From positions 1 through 64,000 of the forward strand of contig NZ_JAIBOA010000010.1 in assembly GCF_019458805.1 (NCBI RefSeq): a stretch of DNA of 64,000 bases, in the 5' to 3' direction. Shown here in pieces: positions 7,514-15,419 of the stretch (position 1 is the stretch's first letter; every line of letters begins with the position of its first letter). The notes under the pieces are model-generated. The model ran no database searches. It was not told the origin of the DNA and was given only the letters and a program-made list of their open reading frames with translations. Source of the DNA: Actinomadura parmotrematis. Lineage in GTDB: Bacteria; Actinomycetota; Actinomycetes; Streptosporangiales; Streptosporangiaceae. The position numbers and the translations under genes were made by a program.

Positions 7514-10500
7514 GACGCCGCCGCGGGCCCGCTGCACGATCTCCTCCTCGGTGAGGGGGCCGGCCGGGTGGTGGCTGAAGCAGAGCGGGGTCTGCACGAG
7601 CGCCTCGGACAGCCCTTCGGTGGTGACGTAGAACTGTCCCTGCTTCAGCTGGCCGATGCGCGCGGCGTCGCCGCCCCTGGCACGGGCCATGGTCTGCGCC
7701 GCCTCGATGGTGGCGGGGCTCTGGAGCCGGCCGATGAACTGCGTGGTGGCGTTCCCCGCGATCTGGTTGTGCAGCGCCTTCGGCGCCTGGGTCGCGAACA
7801 CCAGGCCGAGCCCGTACTTGCGGGCCTGCGACGCCAGGGTCAGCGTGCTCTCCGTCGACTCGGCCTTGGCGACCGCCGGCGCCAGCGTCTGCGCCTCGTC
7901 CATGACGTACAGGCCGCTGAGCGCCTTCCCGGTGGCCGGGTTGCGGCGGACCCAGGAGAACAGCGCCATCTGGAGCCGGCTGACGAAGCCGGGCCGGCGG
8001 TCGTCGGCCAGCCCGACGAAGCTGATCACCGACACCCGGGCGCGCTTTCCCGGGGAGGGGGTGAGCAGGGTCTCCGGGGCGACGGGCTCGCCCGCGCCCG
8101 CGAACAGCGGGTCGTTGATGGTCGCGGCGGTGAGCGCCTGCCCGAGGTCGGCGGCGATCTGGTCGGACTTGTCGATCCGGCTCGCCTCGAAGGGCAGCTC
8201 GGCCAGCAGGGCGAGGAAGGCGGCGAAGTCACCGCCGCCGCCGCGGGCGAACAAGCCGAGCGCCTCGCGCAGCACCGCCTTGCCCAGGTTGGCCTTGCGC
8301 GTCGCGGCCCCGACGCCCGCCGGGACGGCGAGGGTGGCGACGGCGATGTCGAGCGCGGCGTTCAGCCCGTCGGCGTCGCCGCGGACGGCCGCGAAGTCGG
8401 GCAGCGGCTGGAAGGTCAGCGGGCGGCCGGCGGCCAGGCCCGGCGTCCAGACCACGACCTCGGTGCCCGCCAGGTACCGCTCGGCCCGCGCGGCGTCGCC
8501 GTCGCCCCAGCCCCGCGGCGGGGACGGCCAGGCGTCGCCGAGCCGGGACAGGTCGTTGTTGGGGTCCAGCACGATGGACGAGACGCCGCGCAGGGCGCAC
8601 TCCTCCACCAGGCGCCTGATGAGGACGGTCTTGCCCGAACCCGATCCGGCGAAGATCGCCGTGTGCCGGGTCAGGACGGCCGGATCCAGCTCCACGTCCC
8701 GGTCGGTGCCGATGCGCGTCCCCACCCGGATGCCGTCCTCGTGCTCGGCCGGGGGCGGGGCGTTCTCAGGTGCGGGCGGAGGCGGGGGCGGCGGAGCGAG
8801 CTCGCCGAGCACGGCGCCGAGCAGTTCGGTGCGGCCGGCCGGCCGCCGTGCCTTCAGCCACTCGTTCATGTCGGCGTGCTGCTCGTCGAACATGACCCGC
8901 AAGGCCGCGAACACGCGCACGTCCTCACCGGTCAGCGGCAGCGACACGCCGTTCCCTTCGGCCAGCTGTTGCAGGTGCTGCCGGGTGACGTCGCCGGACG
9001 ACCACGGCGCGTTGCGCAGCATCACCAGCGTCCGGTCCTCGACGTCCGCCCCGATGCCGGCGGCGGCGCGGGCGTTGGCCAGCCTGGTGAGCGCCGCTCG
9101 CGGGTGGGTGGCGCCGACCGCGCGGAAGGCCCAGTGCCGCTGCTGCTCGGTGCGCGCGTCCACGGTCTGGCGGAGCCGGGCGTGCAGCTCGGGCAGGCGG
9201 CCGGGCGGCGGATCGACGGTGAAGGCGGGCAGCCCGGTCTCGACGATCCAGGCGTTGAGTCCCGCCGCCAGGAGCGGCGGAACGGTCTCGTCCTCGGTCT
9301 TGGCGTCGAACGCGGCCGCCGATTCGGACCGCTCGCGCAGTTCCGCGAAGCGTGCGTCCAAGGCGGCCAGGCTGTCCGGCGGCGCCACGGCCGGTGTCGG
9401 CGGAGACGCTGAGGAGATCGGATCGGCGGGTTCGGGTTCTTCGTCGAATCGTTCGAGCAGCCGCACGGCGTCATTGCGCCTGCAGTCCTCGACATGCGTG
9501 TAGATCTGCTGCAGCAGGACGCGCGGGGTGTGTCCGGGCGCCGTGGCGAAGGCGCCGGGAGCGACCGGCCAGACCTGGTCCGGCAGGGGCAGGCCGCTGC
9601 CGCCCAGGGCCGCGGCGAAGCGCCGCTCGACCAGGGCGCGGGCGGTCACCGCATCCGGCACGGTGTTCAGCACGAGCGAGGTGCGGAACCGGTCCGGCAC
9701 GGTCCCGACCGCCCGCTGCCGCACCCGCTGCCAGGAGGAGGGCAGGCAGGCGACGACGCAGAGCGTGCGGCGCGTCGTGTGACGCAGCGCCATCAGGCCG
9801 TTCGCGACCTCCTGCAGAGGGTCGATGCGCCCGTCCGGGCCGGGTTCCTCGGGGCCGTGGTCGAGCAGCGCGTCGACCTGGTCCACGGCGATCACGCTGG
9901 GGCCCGTGCAGGCCAGCACCATCGACAGTTCCATGACGATGTCCTGGGCGGTCTTGGCGCGGCGGCTCAGCCCCCACTCCTGCCGCTCGCCGGGCCGCAT
10001 CTCCTCGGCCAGCTTCAAGTAGTCGTCGCCGATGCGCATCAGTTCGGGATCCAGCGACGCGTACAGCGCCAGCGCGCGCACGGTGTCGGCGCAGGCGGCC
10101 GCAGTGCGGCGGTCGTGGGCGAGCAGGCCGGCCACCAGCGCGTCCAGGTCGCCGCGCGTGCGCGCGGTGCCCGCGGAGACGGCGGCGGACGTCCGCTCGT
10201 CCAGGCCCGCGACGGCCGCGAGGCGGCGCATGAGGGCCGAGATCTGGGAATCCGCGGAGCCGCCGTCGCGCGGACCGGTGGACCTGCCGAGATCCTCGAT
10301 CATCGACCGGCCGACCAGCGTCCAGAAGCCGCCGCCCACGCTGAAATCGGCGAGGAAGAAGTAGCCGCCCTCCCGCTCGACCCGCTGCCGCGCCCAGCCC
10401 AGCAGGTGGGTCTTGCCGACGCCGCCCTCGCCCTGCAGCACCAGGCCGAGCGGGCTCGCCCCGCTGCTGGCCTTGGTGTCGGCGATGCCGTCGAGGATCA

Positions 10501-10627
10501 GCTGCTCCGCGCGGTCGTGCAGGCCGTCCACGTGGAACGGCGACGAGCGCCAGGCGTGCTCGGAGGTGGCGGCCCAGTCCAGGCCGGCGCTGATGAGGCG
10601 CAGCGCGCGCCGCTCGTTCTCGTTCAT
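7508..10627 (-). CDS. double ATPase: N-terminal AAA module fused to C-terminal HerA/VirB4-like motor
   Basis: 1039 aa, the last gene of the four-gene cassette. An N-terminal ATPase has Walker A GEGGVGKTH (about residues 66-74) and a Walker-B-like SVIAVDQVDALLDH, followed by a winged-helix-like region. A mid region of unclear fold ends in a proline-rich linker (PPPPPPPAPENAPPP, near 610-625). A second ATPase follows with GSGSGKTVLIRRL (about 661), LDPNNDLSRLGD, Walker B YVMDEAQTLAP (about 907) and FATQAPKALHNQ, which is the HerA/DUF87 pattern of hexameric DNA translocases. ATG 10627 is 11 bases after the preceding stop. Function is inferred: a DNA-translocating motor working with the DUF4365 nuclease. 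Fused AAA plus HerA modules recall separate DptF and DptH proteins of phosphorothioate restriction, but no dnd genes are present. Confidence 0.85.
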   Translation of the reverse strand: MNENERRALRLISAGLDWAATSEHAWRSSPFHVDGLHDRAEQLILDGIADTKASSGASPLGLVLQGEGGVGKTHLLGWARQRVEREGGYFFLADFSVGGGFWTLVGRSMIEDLGRSTGPRDGGSADSQISALMRRLAAVAGLDERTSAAVSAGTARTRGDLDALVAGLLAHDRRTAAACADTVRALALYASLDPELMRIGDDYLKLAEEMRPGERQEWGLSRRAKTAQDIVMELSMVLACTGPSVIAVDQVDALLDHGPEEPGPDGRIDPLQEVANGLMALRHTTRRTLCVVACLPSSWQRVRQRAVGTVPDRFRTSLVLNTVPDAVTARALVERRFAAALGGSGLPLPDQVWPVAPGAFATAPGHTPRVLLQQIYTHVEDCRRNDAVRLLERFDEEPEPADPISSASPPTPAVAPPDSLAALDARFAELRERSESAAAFDAKTEDETVPPLLAAGLNAWIVETGLPAFTVDPPPGRLPELHARLRQTVDARTEQQRHWAFRAVGATHPRAALTRLANARAAAGIGADVEDRTLVMLRNAPWSSGDVTRQHLQQLAEGNGVSLPLTGEDVRVFAALRVMFDEQHADMNEWLKARRPAGRTELLGAVLGELAPPPPPPPAPENAPPPAEHEDGIRVGTRIGTDRDVELDPAVLTRHTAIFAGSGSGKTVLIRRLVEECALRGVSSIVLDPNNDLSRLGDAWPSPPRGWGDGDAARAERYLAGTEVVVWTPGLAAGRPLTFQPLPDFAAVRGDADGLNAALDIAVATLAVPAGVGAATRKANLGKAVLREALGLFARGGGGDFAAFLALLAELPFEASRIDKSDQIAADLGQALTAATINDPLFAGAGEPVAPETLLTPSPGKRARVSVISFVGLADDRRPGFVSRLQMALFSWVRRNPATGKALSGLYVMDEAQTLAPAVAKAESTESTLTLASQARKYGLGLVFATQAPKALHNQIAGNATTQFIGRLQSPATIEAAQTMARARGGDAARIGQLKQGQFYVTTEGLSEALVQTPLCFSHHPAGPLTEEEIVQRARGGVG

Positions 10628-10638
10628 CGCGCGACCGC

Positions 10639-11262
10639 TCACCGCCCGTCGATGGCCAGCAGGTGCTTGCTCTTGCCGCCGATGCGCAGCGCGGCCTCCC
10701 GGTCGGCCTCGGTGAGGATCTTCTGGTCGGCCTCGGGGGCGATGTGCACGTCCTCCTCGCGTTCCAGCTCGCGCAGCGCGGCGTCGACGTCCGCGCGGGG
10801 CGCGCCGCCGAGCAGGGGGCGCAGCGCGGTCAGCGGCACCCAGTCCTGCGGTGCGTCGGCCAGCTTCCAGTACGCCTCGCGGATGCGGGCGGTGAGGGCG
10901 GCCCCGCCCGTCCGGCGCAGGGCGGCGACCTGCTCGGCGAGGCTGGTGTCGGCGGCTTCGAGGGCGGTCCTCAGCACCGGCAGCAGGCGGTACAGCACGC
11001 GTCCTTGCAGGAAGGACCGGGCCGGGGCCTCGGTGGACAGCTCGGCCACGCACCAGGCCCAGCCCTTCTCGGTCAGCTCGAAGTGGTAGGACCTGCGCTT
11101 CTCGCCCTCGACCAGCCCCAGTTCCTCCAGCCTCCTGCGGTGCGCGCCGTCGATGGGGCTGCCGATCCAGTCCCGCAGCTCGGGATTGGACGCCGCTCCG
11201 CCGGCGGACATCAGCCCGAGCAGCAGGGCGCGGTCCTTCGCGCCGAGTTCGATGTCTGCCAT
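10639..11262 (-). CDS. winged-helix protein of the four-gene cassette
   Basis: 207 aa. Residues about 10-70 read as a winged helix (SNPELRDWIGSPIDGAHRRR, then LEELGLVEGEKRRSYHFELT with a wing-like hairpin ending in TEKGWAW). Residues 90-200 are mostly helical, with a second possible winged helix around WVPLTALRPLLGG. GGAGG six bases before the ATG supports the start. It lies 39 bases after the 348-aa gene and 11 before the double ATPase. It could be the cassette's regulator or a DNA-binding structural subunit linking nuclease and motor; the sequence does not decide. Confidence 0.75.
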   Translation of the reverse strand: MADIELGAKDRALLLGLMSAGGAASNPELRDWIGSPIDGAHRRRLEELGLVEGEKRRSYHFELTEKGWAWCVAELSTEAPARSFLQGRVLYRLLPVLRTALEAADTSLAEQVAALRRTGGAALTARIREAYWKLADAPQDWVPLTALRPLLGGAPRADVDAALRELEREEDVHIAPEADQKILTEADREAALRIGGKSKHLLAIDGR

Positions 11263-11301
11263 TGCCTGCCTCCAGGTCTCCGCACCGATGGGCGGTGCCG
11301 G

Positions 11302-12348
11302 TCAAGGGAGCTGCCGGAAGTCACCGGGTCCGGTGACCAGTTCGAGGCGGCCGTTGACGGTCGCCAGGGTGCCGCGGGCCTCGACGCGCCGCCCGTCGCG
11401 GTGGGCGGCGAGCGCGAGGCGGTAGTCGTCGCCGGTCAGCCGCGCCCACAGGGCGTGGCGAGGACGGGACGCGTGCTCGGTGCGCATCTCGCCGCGCACC
11501 TGGACGCGGAAGCGGTCGTTGCGCCCGTTGTCGAAGAGGGCGCCGATGACGCCGGTCACCGACGCCTCGCCCGAGAAGCGCAGGCGGCGGATCCGGTTGC
11601 CCACGGTGCGCAGGGCCGCGACCTCGGCGGGGGCCAGGACGATCGTGCGCGGCGGCACCGGTGCCGGCAGCGCCCGCGCCCAGCGCACCCCCATCTCCAG
11701 GGGCCGGGCGTCGCCCGCGGCCCCCACCTTCGCCAGCGCCTCGCACAGGTTGGCCGAGACGCCCGCCGCCACCGCCGTCTCGAAACCGGTGAGGCCGCCG
11801 TCGGCGGCGACGGTGCCGGGCAGTGCCGCGACGGCGTCCTGCAAGAGCAGCAGCAGGCGGCGTCCGAGGGGCGCGGGCTCGGCCGTGCCGAGCGGGACGC
11901 GGAGCGTCAGCAGCTCGCCGGGAGGACCGATGCGCACGCTCTCGATGAGGTCGCGCACCTCGCGCGGGGGTGCGCCGTCGAAGACGGCGCGCGGTCCGGC
12001 GACGGCCGCTCTGGCCGCCGCGCCGAGGACGTCCTTGGCGCCCTCCAGCGTCGCCAGGACCGACGTCAGGCCGCGGTCCGCCGTGCGGTACCACTGGACG
12101 TCGTCCGCCGGGGCGGCGATGTCCTCGGCTATCGCCTCCGGCGGGCGGCCCTCCACGGCCGACAGGACGCGCAGGATGTCGCGGACCCGGCGCTCCCCGT
12201 CGCCCATCCCGTCGCGGGCGGGGACCAGCACCTCGTGGTCGCCGGCGTGCACCCAGATGGCCGCACCCCGCCAGCGCTCGGGCCGGCGCTCCCAGCCGGA
12301 GGCGTCGAGGTAGCTGCTGATGTCGCCGACCGGCAGCACTGCGGTCAT
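11302..12348 (-). CDS. unrecognised 348-aa protein of the four-gene cassette
   Basis: I do not recognise this family. The product opens with ISSYLDASGWERRPERWRGA and a region rich in Asp/Arg (VPARDGMGDGERRVRDILRV), then a middle with small-residue-rich helices, and a basic, beta-rich C-terminal third (RFRVQVRGEMRT to LATVNGRLELVTG) that could be an OB or SH3-like fold. No catalytic motif is clear. The ATG overlaps the stop of the DUF4365 gene by four bases, so the two are translationally coupled and probably made in a fixed ratio, which suggests a specificity or adaptor subunit for the nuclease. Confidence 0.75.
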   Translation of the reverse strand: MTAVLPVGDISSYLDASGWERRPERWRGAAIWVHAGDHEVLVPARDGMGDGERRVRDILRVLSAVEGRPPEAIAEDIAAPADDVQWYRTADRGLTSVLATLEGAKDVLGAAARAAVAGPRAVFDGAPPREVRDLIESVRIGPPGELLTLRVPLGTAEPAPLGRRLLLLLQDAVAALPGTVAADGGLTGFETAVAAGVSANLCEALAKVGAAGDARPLEMGVRWARALPAPVPPRTIVLAPAEVAALRTVGNRIRRLRFSGEASVTGVIGALFDNGRNDRFRVQVRGEMRTEHASRPRHALWARLTGDDYRLALAAHRDGRRVEARGTLATVNGRLELVTGPGDFRQLP

Positions 12349-12863
12349 GCGGTCGGGGCGGGCGCGCCGGTCGCGGCCCGCACCAGCGACAGCAGGGTGC
12401 GGGCCGTCAGCACGTTGCCGAGCGGCACCCGCACGGCGCGGCGGCGCCGGTTGCTCGGGTCGCCGATCCCCTGCTCCCCCTCGAAGCCCCGGTAGTAGCC
12501 GAGCTGCCGCAGCATCATGCCGTCGGTCTCGAAGCGGGCGTAGGCGTCGCGCTCGCGCGGGACGAGCACCAGGAACAGGAAGCGGGGGACGGTGAAGGGC
12601 CCGGCGGCGAGATGGTTGTACTGGACCTCGTTCAGGCCGCCGTAGCGCAGCTCCCCGTCCACGACGCGGGGGGCCGACCAGGACTTGACCTGGACCTCGA
12701 TCGCGGGGAAGGACAGCCCGCCGACCCGCCCCGGATAGCGCAGCCCGAGGTCGATGCCGTCGACGTCGATGTCCTCTTTCTGGACGACCAGGCCGGCCGC
12801 CGAGGCGAGCACGCGGACGTAGTCCTCCGCGAACTTGCCCTGGTGGTTCCGGTGTTCCAGCAC
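12345..12863 (-). CDS. DUF4365 nuclease-fold protein
   Basis: 172 aa, first gene of the cassette. It has the Mrr-like PD-(D/E)xK pattern: helix Glu13, Asp38 in DGIDLGL, then Glu56/Gln58 and Lys60 in IEVQVKS. DUF4365 proteins have this core and are often found in accessory and defence loci; a DNA-cleaving activity is inferred, with key residues intact. The GTG at 12863 is preceded by a G-rich ribosome site. The gene begins about 200 bases beyond the nearer tRNA-Ala and its terminator, and its stop overlaps the next start (ATGA). Alternative: an inactive DNA-binding member of the family. Confidence 0.82.
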   Translation of the reverse strand: MLEHRNHQGKFAEDYVRVLASAAGLVVQKEDIDVDGIDLGLRYPGRVGGLSFPAIEVQVKSWSAPRVVDGELRYGGLNEVQYNHLAAGPFTVPRFLFLVLVPRERDAYARFETDGMMLRQLGYYRGFEGEQGIGDPSNRRRRAVRVPLGNVLTARTLLSLVRAATGAPAPTA

Positions 12864-13022
12864 TCGCTACCCCCCGGTCGGCACGCCGCTGACTGGGAGG
12901 GTAGCGACGCGCCCGCGGGCCGGTAAACGTCCGGGACCGGCACCGGCCTTGTGACCGAACGCGTTGACCGGACCACCCGGTAACCGGTATCGCGAGCCAT
13001 AGAGGGGCCCGAAGAAACGAAG
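12864..13022 (-). other. upstream region of the four-gene cassette
   Basis: About 160 bases between the cassette and the tRNA terminator. I find no clear -10/-35 pair on the minus strand and no partial tRNA copy. Several GGTAACC/CCGGT-type short palindromes occur around 12970-12995. The cassette promoter presumably lies here. Confidence 0.4.
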
Positions 13023-13050
13023 AAGGGCCGGTGCTGATGCACCGGCCCTT
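13023..13050 (-). terminator. terminator of the tRNA-Ala transcript
   Basis: A perfect 12-bp stem (13023-13034 with 13039-13050) and 4-base loop lies ten bases beyond the 3' end of the tRNA-Ala at 13060-13132. On the minus strand it is followed by a T-rich tract (CTTCGTTTCTTC), as expected of an intrinsic terminator. Confidence 0.85.
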
Positions 13051-13059
13051 CCCTGCGGG

Positions 13060-13132
13060 TGGAGCTATGGGGATTCGAACCCCAGACCTCCTCCATGCCA
13101 TGGAGGCGCGCTACCAGCTGCGCCATAGCCCC
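13060..13132 (-). tRNA. tRNA-Ala (anticodon GGC), copy 1
   Basis: 73-nt cloverleaf on the minus strand: acceptor GGGGCTA pairing with TAGCTCC, D-loop AGCTGGTA, anticodon stem CCTCC/GGAGG around loop ATGGCAT (anticodon GGC), and T-arm with GGTTCGAAT. CCA is not encoded. It differs from copy 2 only at D-loop position 16 (C here, T in copy 2). It lies between copy 2 and the four-gene cassette. Confidence 0.95.
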
Positions 13133-13421
13133 GCGTCGTGCACCTGGAACCTCGGCCCCGTTGTGCTGACATGACGAGCTTAGTGCACTCGGGGAGCAGG
13201 TCGGTACGCATTAACGAGCGAGTTGCGGACCAGGGGCCGACAGACCCCGTCCCGCCCACGCAGCAAGAACCCCGGCCCGCACAGATGCAGGAACCCCGGC
13301 CCGCGCACGGCGCAGTGCGAGCCAGCGCGCGAGCACCCGGGGGTCCGGGGGTCGCCCCCCGGAAAAACACCGCGGGCCACCGGGGAAGGTGCGCCAGCAC
13401 CGACCACGATGGCCCGACTCG
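13133..13421. other. spacer between the tandem tRNA-Ala genes
   Basis: 289 bases with no credible gene. It contains a 14-base direct repeat (GAACCCCGGCCCGC at 13267-13280 and 13291-13304) and a G/C-run palindromic stretch near 13340-13365. On the minus strand TAAGCT near 13178 could be a -10 box for tRNA copy 1. Confidence 0.5.
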
Positions 13422-13494
13422 TGGAGCTATGGGGATTCGAACCCCAGACCTCCTCCATGCCATGGAGGCGCGCTACCAACTGCGCCATAGCCCC
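13422..13494 (-). tRNA. tRNA-Ala (anticodon GGC), copy 2
   Basis: 73-nt cloverleaf identical to the copy at 13060-13132 except for T at D-loop position 16, which gives the usual AGTTGGTA loop. Anticodon GGC, CCA not encoded. It lies 77 bases beyond the end of the histidine phosphatase gene and reads in the same direction. Confidence 0.95.
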
Positions 13495-13571
13495 GCCGCT
13501 GCGTGGACGTGCATCCCGCAGCGCTCAGCCAGTGTATCGGAGTCGGGGCGCTGGTTCGAATCGGTGCGGGG

Positions 13572-14225
13572 TCAGCCCTGGGAGTCGGCGACGCGGTCGT
13601 CGCTGAGGACGGGTTCGGGGAGGGTGCCGGCGTTGTGCTCGACGAGGCGCCAGCCGCCGTCGCGCATCTCGCCGAGGACCGACCAGTTGCAGTTGGCGAG
13701 GCCGCCGAGGCGTTCCCAGACGTCGCCGGGGAGGCCGAGGAGGTGGCACATGCCGAGGCGGAGGGCGGCGCCGTGGGAGGCGACGACGAGGAGGCCGGTC
13801 GGCGGGAGGTCGTCGAGGGCGCGGTCGAGGGCCTCGCCGACGCGTTTGGCGACCTGGTCGCTGGTCTCGCCGCCGGGCGGCGTCCAGGCGGCGTGCTCGG
13901 CGGGGTAGCGCTCGCGGATCTCGCGGTTGGTGAGGCCCTCCCACTGGCCGCCGTCGCGTTCGATGAGGGCGGGGTCGTGGGTGACGCGCAGGCCGGTGAG
14001 GGCGGCGAGGGCCTGGGCGGTGTCGGCGGCGCGCTGCAGCGGTGAGGCGAGCAGGGCGGTGGGCCGGAGGGAGGCGAGGAGCGCGGCGGCGCGGGCGGCC
14101 TGCCGGACGCCGGTCTCGTCGAGGGGGATGTCGGTCTTGCCCTGGAAGCGGTGCTCGACGTTCCAGGTGGTCTGGCCGTGCCGCCAGAGGACGAGGCGGC
14201 GCTTGCCGGGGACGCGGTCAGCCAC
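13572..14225 (-). CDS. histidine phosphatase (phosphoglycerate-mutase-like)
   Basis: 217-aa histidine phosphatase superfamily enzyme. The catalytic RHG motif is at residues 15-17 (LWRHGQTTWN), the acidic residue region is in LIERDGGQWEG, and the second catalytic His is in VASHGAALR. Members beside rsfS and nadD in actinobacteria include glucosyl-3-phosphoglycerate phosphatases, but the substrate here is not provable. The GTG at 14225 overlaps the end of rsfS by eight bases, so the gene is in the nadD-rsfS transcription unit. Confidence 0.88.
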   Translation of the reverse strand: MADRVPGKRRLVLWRHGQTTWNVEHRFQGKTDIPLDETGVRQAARAAALLASLRPTALLASPLQRAADTAQALAALTGLRVTHDPALIERDGGQWEGLTNREIRERYPAEHAAWTPPGGETSDQVAKRVGEALDRALDDLPPTGLLVVASHGAALRLGMCHLLGLPGDVWERLGGLANCNWSVLGEMRDGGWRLVEHNAGTLPEPVLSDDRVADSQG

Positions 14226-14628
14226 GCGGGCTCCCGAGGCGCGGGCCGCCGGAGTTGTGCGCGTTGACGCTCTCCGGGAGGGCGATGACGGGGCAGTCCT
14301 TCCAGAGGCGTTCGAGGGCGTAGAAGGCGCGCTCCTCCTCGTGCTGGACGTGCACGATGACGTCGACGTAGTCGAGCAGGATCCAGCGGCCCTCGCGCTC
14401 GCCCTCGCGGCGGACGGGCTTGGCGTCCGCCTCCTCGCGCAGGCGCTTCTCGATCTCGTCGACGATGGCGCGGACCTGGCGGTCGTTGGCGGCGGAGCAG
14501 AGGACGAACGCGTCGGTGATGACGAGCTGGTCGCTCACGTCGTAGGCAAGGATTTCGTCGGCCAGCTTGTCGCCCGCCGCTTCGGCGGCGAGGCGGACCA
14601 GGCGGGTGGCCCTGTCGGATGCGGTCAC
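14218..14628 (-). CDS. rsfS: ribosomal silencing factor RsfS
   Basis: 136-aa RsfS/Iojap protein. It binds ribosomal protein L14 on the 50S subunit and blocks joining with 30S when nutrients are scarce. The family signature region ILAYDVSDQLVITDAFVLCS and WILLDYVDVIVHVQHEEERA is complete. GTG start at 14628. It stands between nadD and the histidine phosphatase, a conserved actinobacterial order. Confidence 0.95.
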   Translation of the reverse strand: MTASDRATRLVRLAAEAAGDKLADEILAYDVSDQLVITDAFVLCSAANDRQVRAIVDEIEKRLREEADAKPVRREGEREGRWILLDYVDVIVHVQHEEERAFYALERLWKDCPVIALPESVNAHNSGGPRLGSPRG

Positions 14629-14721
14629 GGTGCGCTCGCGGTCCTCCCTGTAGGGGGCGTGCCGCGCCGGTCGCGCGGCCCCGCTTTCAGGGTATGGCCA
14701 CCGGGGCCGGGGCGGGGACGG

Positions 14722-15315
14722 TCAACCGCGGTACAGGGCGCGCTTGTTGATGTACTGGACGATGCCGTCGGGCACCAGGTACCAGATGGGTTCGCCGTCG
14801 CGGACGCGGTCGCGGCACTCGGTGGAGGAGATCGCGAGGGCGGGCACCTCCATGAGGCTGACGCGGCCGCCGGGCAGGCCGGGGTCGGTGAGGCGGTGGC
14901 CGGGGCGGGTGACGCCGACGAAGTGGGCCTGCTCGAACAGCTCGGCGGTGTCGTGCCAGTCGAGCATCTTCTCCAGGGCGTCGGCGCCGGTGATGAAGAA
15001 CAGCTCGCAGTCGGGGCCGTGGAGCTTGCGCATGTCGCGCAGGGTGTCGACGGTGTAGGTGGGGCCGGGGCGCTCGATGTCGATGCGGCTGACGGAGAAG
15101 CGCGGGTTGGACGCGGTGGCGATGACGGCCATGAGGTAGCGGTCCTCGGCGGGGGTGATGTCCTGCCCTTCCTTGTGGGAGGACAGGCCGGTCGGGACGA
15201 AGACGACCTCGTCGAGGTCGAAGGCGTGCGCGACCTCGCTGGCGGCGACCAGGTGGCCGTGGTGGATCGGGTCGAAGGTGCCGCCCATGATCCCCAGGCG
15301 CCGCTTTTGCGTCAT
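14722..15315 (-). CDS. nadD: nicotinate-nucleotide adenylyltransferase
   Basis: 197 aa. Transfers AMP from ATP to nicotinate mononucleotide in NAD synthesis. [12 protein letters not shown] (residues 11-22) is the nucleotidyltransferase (H/T)xGH-type motif, and [10 protein letters not shown] near the C-terminus corresponds to the conserved ISSTxIR motif. The ATG at 15315 is chosen because the family starts a few residues before GGTFDP; an upstream in-frame extension to 15456 lacks family similarity. It is divergent from the M48 peptidase gene, and the 104-base gap must hold both promoters. Confidence 0.95.
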   Translation of the reverse strand: MTQKRRLGIMGGTFDPIHHGHLVAASEVAHAFDLDEVVFVPTGLSSHKEGQDITPAEDRYLMAVIATASNPRFSVSRIDIERPGPTYTVDTLRDMRKLHGPDCELFFITGADALEKMLDWHDTAELFEQAHFVGVTRPGHRLTDPGLPGGRVSLMEVPALAISSTECRDRVRDGEPIWYLVPDGIVQYINKRALYRG

Positions 15316-15419
15316 GGCGACGAGAATAGCCGCGGCGCCGGGCGGGGCCGCCGGGCGGGGGTCCGCCTCCGGCCGCCCCTCGGGGGAACCCCATTGCGGC
15401 GCGGATCGTCGGACATAGC

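Noticed and set aside
7508..13500. Integrated phage or genomic island with integrase
   Set aside because: No integrase, transposase or partial tRNA repeat is visible; only the tRNA location hints at integration.
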